A DNA stretch of 64,000 nucleotides. It comes from Hyphomicrobium sp. LHD-15 (GTDB taxonomy: Bacteria > Pseudomonadota > Alphaproteobacteria > Rhizobiales > Hyphomicrobiaceae). The stretch spans positions 992,001-1,056,000 of the forward strand of contig NZ_JAVIFT010000001.1 in assembly GCF_031157355.1 (NCBI RefSeq), given 5' to 3'. The notes beneath the pieces were generated by a model. The model was not told the origin of the DNA. It ran no database searches and worked only from the letters and a program-made list of their open reading frames with translations. A program made the translations under genes and the position numbers. Shown piece after piece: positions 59,911 through 64,000 of this stretch. Numbering within the stretch: the stretch's first letter is position 1; each line of letters begins with the position of its first letter.

Positions 59911-61689
59911 ATGAATGTCGTAACAGGCACGTTGGCGGCCGAGCAGCCGCCCTCACTACAGCGCGCAATAGATTGGCGCGGGGCCTTCTGGGTTGCCAGC
60001 GGTGTCCCTGCGCTCGTGTTGTTTTCCATTGGCGGTATTGCCGGCACGACCGGCAACGTGGCCTTTCTGGTCTGGTTCGCCAGCATGTGCATGGGCTTCA
60101 TCCAGTCCTTCACGTACGCTGAAATCGCCGGACTGTTTCCCAACAAGTCGGGTGGCGCTTCCGTTTACGGCGCATCCGCCTGGGTTCGCTATTCGAAGCT
60201 GATCGCTCCGCTCTCGGTGTGGTGCAACTGGCTCGCCTGGACGCCGGTGCTCTCGCTCGGCTGCTCGATCGCAGCGGCTTACATTCTCAATGCCCTTGGC
60301 CCCATTCCCGGCGCAGAGTCGCCTGAAGTGCTGGCCTGGGTGAAGGCCAACGCCAGCTCGATTGCCGCCGATAGCCCGCGGGTCGTCGAGTGGCTCGCCG
60401 CCAATGCCGGCAAGACGGCCAACGAAGCTGTCGCAGCGCTTCTCGCGCAGGATGGCGTGGCCGCTCTGACGCCGGCTTTCCGCAACTGGACGCTTACGAG
60501 CGGGACCATCGGTCCGGTGTCGTTCTCGCTCAACTGGACGTTCTTTATCGGCGTCGCGCTCATGCTTGTGACGTTTGCGATCCAGCATCGCGGCATCCTC
60601 GGCACCGCGAACGTGCAGAAGTACATCGGACTTCTGGTCATCGTGCCGATGCTCATCGTCGGCATCGCGCCGATCGTGACCGGCCAGATCAACTGGGACA
60701 ACTATTCGCCGCTCGTCCCGCTCAAGGAAGCCTACGTGCCTAGCCACGGCGAATGGAACATCGGCGGCTGGACGCTCGTCCTCGGCGGCATGTTCATCGC
60801 GGCTTGGTCGACCTACGCGTTCGAAACGGCCATCTGCTACACGAGCGAGTTCAAGAACCCGAAGACCGACACGTTCCGCGCCATCTTCTATTCCGGTCTT
60901 CTCTGCCTCGTCCTCTACTCGCTGGTGCCGTTTACGTTCCAGGGCGTGCTCGGACTTAATGGCATGCTCGATGCTTCCATCGTGGACGGCTCGGGTGTCG
61001 CGCACGCAATGGGGCAGATGGTCGGCGGCGGCGGCTTCATCACATCCATCATGGTGATGCTGATGATCTTCGCCCTGATGCTCGCGATCATGACGGCGAT
61101 GGCCGGCTCGTCGCGGACCCTCTACCAGGGCTCGGTCGACGGCTGGCTTCCTCGCTACCTGTCGCGCGTGAACAGCCATGGTGCGCCTACGGCCGCGATG
61201 TGGTCGGACCTCATCTTCAACCTCGGCCTGCTGGCGATCGCTGCGGCGGACGCGACGAGCTACTTCTTCATCCTCGCCGTTTCCAACTGCTGCTACGTCA
61301 TCTTCAACTTCCTGAACCTCAACTCGGGCTGGATCCACCGCATCGACAACGGCCACATCCAGCGTCCGTGGAAGGCACCGACAATCCTGCTCGGACTCGG
61401 CACACTGTTCGCCTTCGCCAACGCCGTGTTCCTCGGCGCCGGCGCGAAGGTCTGGAACCCCGTGGCACTTTGGGCCGGCATGATCGCGGCAAGCCTGATC
61501 ATCCCCGTGTTCCTTTTCCGCCACTACGTTCAGGACAAGGGTCGCTTCCCTCCGAACATGCTCGAGGACCTCAACCTCACCGAGGCTGACCTCAAGGTGC
61601 GCAAGGCAGGCATCCTGCCCTACCTGACGCTGATTGCAGGCGTTGCGGTTGTTCTCACGGCCAACTGGTTCTTCCAGCTGCCAGGTTGA
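59911..61689 (+). CDS. APC-superfamily permease (likely amine or amino acid uptake)
   Basis: 592 residues with about 12 hydrophobic segments. APC features: ALVLFSIGGIAGTTGNVAF (first helix with the Gly-rich break), FPNKSGGASVYGASAWVRYS (the conserved loop), and GWTLVLGGMFIAAWSTYAFE (helix 6 region). A long insert of about 60 residues between helices 3 and 4 (residues 134-200, VKANASSIAADSPRVVEWL) is periplasmic. The C-terminal tail carries RFPPNMLEDLNLTEADLK. As the first gene of the dmm operon it probably imports dimethylamine or a related amine, though the substrate is inferred from context. Confidence 0.88.
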   Translation: MNVVTGTLAAEQPPSLQRAIDWRGAFWVASGVPALVLFSIGGIAGTTGNVAFLVWFASMCMGFIQSFTYAEIAGLFPNKSGGASVYGASAWVRYSKLIAPLSVWCNWLAWTPVLSLGCSIAAAYILNALGPIPGAESPEVLAWVKANASSIAADSPRVVEWLAANAGKTANEAVAALLAQDGVAALTPAFRNWTLTSGTIGPVSFSLNWTFFIGVALMLVTFAIQHRGILGTANVQKYIGLLVIVPMLIVGIAPIVTGQINWDNYSPLVPLKEAYVPSHGEWNIGGWTLVLGGMFIAAWSTYAFETAICYTSEFKNPKTDTFRAIFYSGLLCLVLYSLVPFTFQGVLGLNGMLDASIVDGSGVAHAMGQMVGGGGFITSIMVMLMIFALMLAIMTAMAGSSRTLYQGSVDGWLPRYLSRVNSHGAPTAAMWSDLIFNLGLLAIAAADATSYFFILAVSNCCYVIFNFLNLNSGWIHRIDNGHIQRPWKAPTILLGLGTLFAFANAVFLGAGAKVWNPVALWAGMIAASLIIPVFLFRHYVQDKGRFPPNMLEDLNLTEADLKVRKAGILPYLTLIAGVAVVLTANWFFQLPG

Positions 61690-61697
61690 TTGCGAAG

Positions 61698-61723
61698 GGC
61701 GACGGGCCTCACGGTCCGTCGCC
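61698..61723 (+). terminator. Hairpin between the permease and dmmA (possible attenuator)
   Basis: GGCGACGG (61698-61705) pairs with CCGTCGCC (61716-61723) around a 10-base loop, starting 9 bases after the permease stop. No T-run follows, so it could reduce rather than stop transcription into dmmABC, or protect the permease mRNA end. Confidence 0.5.
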
Positions 61724-61833
61724 ACCCACGGCCTTATGAAGCACCCGTAGCGAGGGCAATGGCAACTCGGCACGTCCGAGCCGCCGTGCAACCCTCAGCA
61801 AAGCGAAAAAGCAGAACCATCGGAGGAATGCCC

Positions 61834-62439
61834 ATGCTTATCGAGGGCATCAAGAGCAGACCGCAATATCCGGGCCTGGTTGCCGACCCCCATGCGAACC
61901 ATCACGTGTTCGCAGCGGATGGAGACGGCGCGCAAGCAATCATCGATCTGTTCAATCGGCATGGTGCGCAGATCAAAGGGCGCGTCACGATCGTCTATGC
62001 CGAAACCGACGCCAACAGCGCCGACTACACGACGCGGCTGAAACAACTTCCCGTCGAGTTCGTCCACGCCCTGCCGACGATCGTCACCGCGATCCGCCGC
62101 CTGCAAGGCGTGCTGAACGTCGCGCGGATGGGGACGCGCATCTACGCAGCGGGAACCGAAACACTCATCGGGCTCGCCGTCCAGCTCTCACAGGAGCTCG
62201 GAATGGACCCGCAAGCCGTTCTGACCGAACACCGCGGCACGCTCGCCCGCCGTGTCCAGTGCGTTCATTGCAAGGGATTTACCGAGAACGTGAAGACGAA
62301 CATCGTCAAGTGCGCGCACTGCGGCACCAATCTTCTCGTCCGCGACCACTACTCGAAGCGGCTCGCGGCTTTCCAGGGTGTCTGCGTCGACGCGGAGATT
62401 CCCGGCGAGCTTCCTGAAATCGTCGAGGTGTTCAAATGA
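61834..62439 (+). CDS. dmmA: Dimethylamine monooxygenase subunit, DmmA family
   Basis: 201 residues from the ATG at 61834. GGAGGA ends directly before an ATG at 61828 and sits 6 bases before the ATG at 61834, so the latter is the functional start. The N-terminal domain is alpha/beta (GDGAQAIIDLFNRHGAQIKG, VTIVYAETDANSADYTTRL). The C-terminus is a small zinc or iron ribbon with two CxxC pairs: VQCVHCKGFTENVKTN and VKCAHCGTNLLVRDHYSKRL. This matches the DmmA subunit that accompanies the heme-dependent oxidative N-demethylase. The stop overlaps the dmmB start (ATGA). Confidence 0.85.
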   Translation: MLIEGIKSRPQYPGLVADPHANHHVFAADGDGAQAIIDLFNRHGAQIKGRVTIVYAETDANSADYTTRLKQLPVEFVHALPTIVTAIRRLQGVLNVARMGTRIYAAGTETLIGLAVQLSQELGMDPQAVLTEHRGTLARRVQCVHCKGFTENVKTNIVKCAHCGTNLLVRDHYSKRLAAFQGVCVDAEIPGELPEIVEVFK

Positions 62440-63395
62440 GCGGAGCAGAAATTCCCGTCCGCGTGGCCCGGGTCGAGACCGTCGCCGAGCGCATCAAACA
62501 CGTCCGTTTCGTTCCGGTCGACGGCAGGCCGCTCCCGAAGTTTTCCGCCGGCGCGCATACCGTCGTTACGATGCGCGACGGCGCCAAGACCATCAAGAAT
62601 CCCTATTCGCTTATGGGCCCGCTGAACGACACCACCGGCTACGAAATCAGCGTTCTCAAGACCAACAACTCGCACGGCGGCTCTCTTTTCGTGCACGAAA
62701 AGCTCTACGAAGGGGCTTTCGTCACCCTCAGCCATCCGTCCAATCTCTTCTCCATCGATCTCAGGGCCCGCAAGCACCTGCTCATCGCGGGTGGCATCGG
62801 CATCACTCCCATCATGTCGATGGCCGAACAGCTCTCGCAGATCGGCGCGCCGTTCGAGCTCCACTATTCCACGCGCACGCCGAGCTCGGGCGCCTACGTC
62901 GAAACTCTGAAGCAGAAGTACGGGCGCAAGCTGCACCACTACCAGACCGTCTCGGCCCAGCGCATCGATCTCACCAATCTGCTCGGCCAGCAGCCGCTCG
63001 GAACCCATCTCTACGTCTGCGGTCCGGATGTGATGATCGAAGACGTCCTGCGGCTTGCGCAAGAAGCGGGCTGGCCGAGCCAGCATGTCCACGCCGAGCA
63101 CTTTACCGCTCCGCGCGGCGGCCTTCCGTTCGACGTGGACCTCACGAAATCGGCGCGGACCGTTCGGGTGAAGGAAGACGAAAGCATTCTGCAGGCGCTC
63201 GAATCCGCCGGGCTCGAACCGCCCTACCTCTGCCGCGGCGGGGCATGCGGGCAATGCGAGACCGCCGTCGCAAACTGCGACGGAGGCATTCTCCACTACG
63301 ACCACTATCTGACCGACGAAGAAAAGCAGGCAGGAAACAAGATCATGATCTGCGTCTCTCGCATCAAAGGATCTCGGATCGCCCTCGATCTCTGA
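62436..63395 (+). CDS. dmmB: Dimethylamine monooxygenase reductase (PDR/VanB type)
   Basis: 319-residue electron-transfer protein. N-terminal flavin domain (PLPKFSAGAHTVVTMRDGAK, PYSLMGPLNDTTGYEISVL), NAD-binding domain (LLIAGGIGITPIMSMAEQL, HLYVCGPDVMIEDVLRLAQ), and a C-terminal plant-type 2Fe-2S domain (PPYLCRGGACGQCETAVANC and a last Cys in IMICVSRIKG). It takes electrons from NAD(P)H to the heme N-demethylase. It overlaps dmmA by 4 bases and is 34 bases from dmmC. Confidence 0.92.
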   Translation: MSGAEIPVRVARVETVAERIKHVRFVPVDGRPLPKFSAGAHTVVTMRDGAKTIKNPYSLMGPLNDTTGYEISVLKTNNSHGGSLFVHEKLYEGAFVTLSHPSNLFSIDLRARKHLLIAGGIGITPIMSMAEQLSQIGAPFELHYSTRTPSSGAYVETLKQKYGRKLHHYQTVSAQRIDLTNLLGQQPLGTHLYVCGPDVMIEDVLRLAQEAGWPSQHVHAEHFTAPRGGLPFDVDLTKSARTVRVKEDESILQALESAGLEPPYLCRGGACGQCETAVANCDGGILHYDHYLTDEEKQAGNKIMICVSRIKGSRIALDL

Positions 63396-63429
63396 CCCCG
63401 ATTTCAGCGACGCGCTCAAGGAGCAGGCT

Positions 63430-64000
63430 ATGAACCAGGAATTCAAGAAAGAGACATTTCGGGACGACTACACCTTCTTCAACAGTCCCGAATCTATTCG
63501 GCGCTTTCCGTTCCCGTTCTGGGAAGACAAGTACATGTACTCGGTGAACATCGAGCCGCACACCAAGGGCCCCGCCGGCTCGGTGTTCGAGTTTCCGATC
63601 GACATCAACGAGCACTATGTTTCCGAGATGCAGGATCGCGCGATCGTGCTCAAGGAGGATCCGCTTCGCTGCCAAGCGCTGCCCCACATGATGCTTGCGC
63701 AGTGGGACTTCCTCGAACTCATCATGACGTCGATGGCGCGGGACTACCCGCAGTGGTTCTCGCTCAAGACCGAGGGCGACCATTGGCACTGGATCAACAA
63801 GCCGCTCAACATCGACCAGAAGTTCGTCTTCGGTGATGTCTCGACGCTTCCCTACGAGCCGATGGAATACATCGGCCGCCAATGCCAGGGCGACTTCTCG
63901 ATCCAGGATCAGCGTGACGGCCAGCTCTGGATAGATGCCGGCATCATCACCACGCAGGCCGACTGGTCGCTCGATTTCGACGTCGGCATGAACTTCATGG
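63430..64000 (+). CDS. dmmC: Heme-dependent oxidative N-demethylase, DUF3445 (partial)
   Basis: N-terminal 190 residues of the DUF3445 catalytic subunit of dimethylamine monooxygenase; the frame is open at the window end, so the C-terminus is missing. Family features: FFNSPESIRRFPFPFWEDKY, VFEFPIDINEHYVSEMQDRA, KEDPLRCQALPHMMLAQWDF and YPQWFSLKTEGDHWHWINKP, then the QDQRDGQLWIDAGIITTQAD stretch. Known members oxidise dimethylamine to methylamine and formaldehyde with O2 and NADPH. Co-directional with dmmA and dmmB. Confidence 0.92.
   Translation, partial: MNQEFKKETFRDDYTFFNSPESIRRFPFPFWEDKYMYSVNIEPHTKGPAGSVFEFPIDINEHYVSEMQDRAIVLKEDPLRCQALPHMMLAQWDFLELIMTSMARDYPQWFSLKTEGDHWHWINKPLNIDQKFVFGDVSTLPYEPMEYIGRQCQGDFSIQDQRDGQLWIDAGIITTQADWSLDFDVGMNFM

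Noticed and set aside
59956-61791. A 611-codon minus-strand frame over the permease
   Set aside because: Composition is His/Arg/Glu-rich shadow sequence; the plus-strand frame has 12 hydrophobic segments and homology to APC permeases.

Overview
This window looks like a chromosomal segment of a methylotrophic alphaproteobacterium. I infer the order Hyphomicrobiales, probably Hyphomicrobium or a close relative. The evidence is the high GC content, alphaproteobacterial variants of DnaX, IleS, GshA (plant type) and TrcR, an SRP RNA next to dnaX, a lanthanide-type methanol dehydrogenase (XoxF) locus, and a dimethylamine monooxygenase operon at the right edge. No insertion sequence, phage or CRISPR array is visible. 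The interest lies in accessory C1 genes, small Cys-rich secreted peptides and a family of structured repeats.

Layout. 1-7572 (minus): respiratory complex I genes nuoE-F-G-H-I-J-K-L, with nuoL cut by the window edge and no nuoA-D upstream of nuoE. 7885-13366: a small membrane protein, the SRP RNA (ffs), two tiny Cys-rich secreted proteins, dnaX, several secreted small proteins and ebfC. 13543-18843: the two enzymes of the carboxyspermidine polyamine route (dehydrogenase and decarboxylase), separated by a membrane alpha/beta hydrolase and two small unknown genes. 19056-31177: mixed housekeeping and unknown genes (a FeeM-like acyltransferase, Lys-rich and Cys-rich secreted proteins, gshA, ribF, a MaoC hydratase, trcR, ubiA, an ankyrin protein, rsmE, a GST). 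31299-40203: ileS-lspA-lipoprotein, an active/inactive M16 peptidase pair, and pgi.

40375-50728 is a quinoprotein locus on the minus strand, in transcription order: formylglycine-enzyme-like secreted protein, sensor kinase, LuxR-type response regulator, xoxF, a XoxJ-like binding protein fused to ankyrin repeats, a PQQ-associated beta-propeller, and a second closely related response regulator. A SoxYZ-like carrier is divergent. It probably couples periplasmic lanthanide-dependent methanol oxidation to its own two-component control. A serine hydrolase, a repeat-containing Pro-rich protein, tRNA-Gly(CCC) and an HPP/CBS membrane protein follow.

54193-64000 is a methylated-amine locus. On the minus strand lie a LysR regulator, two tandem ABC-type ligand-binding proteins without signal peptides, a FadR-type GntR regulator and an overlapping TPR-like protein. 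Divergent on the plus strand are an APC permease and dmmA-dmmB-dmmC, encoding dimethylamine monooxygenase (dmmC is cut by the window end). The layout suggests uptake and oxidative N-demethylation of dimethylamine under local control.

A dispersed family of 51-bp palindromes (five loci, some with a second nested palindrome, one locus as a 114-bp tandem array) shows compensatory base changes between copies while its bulged bases stay fixed. This is the most unusual non-coding signal in the window.
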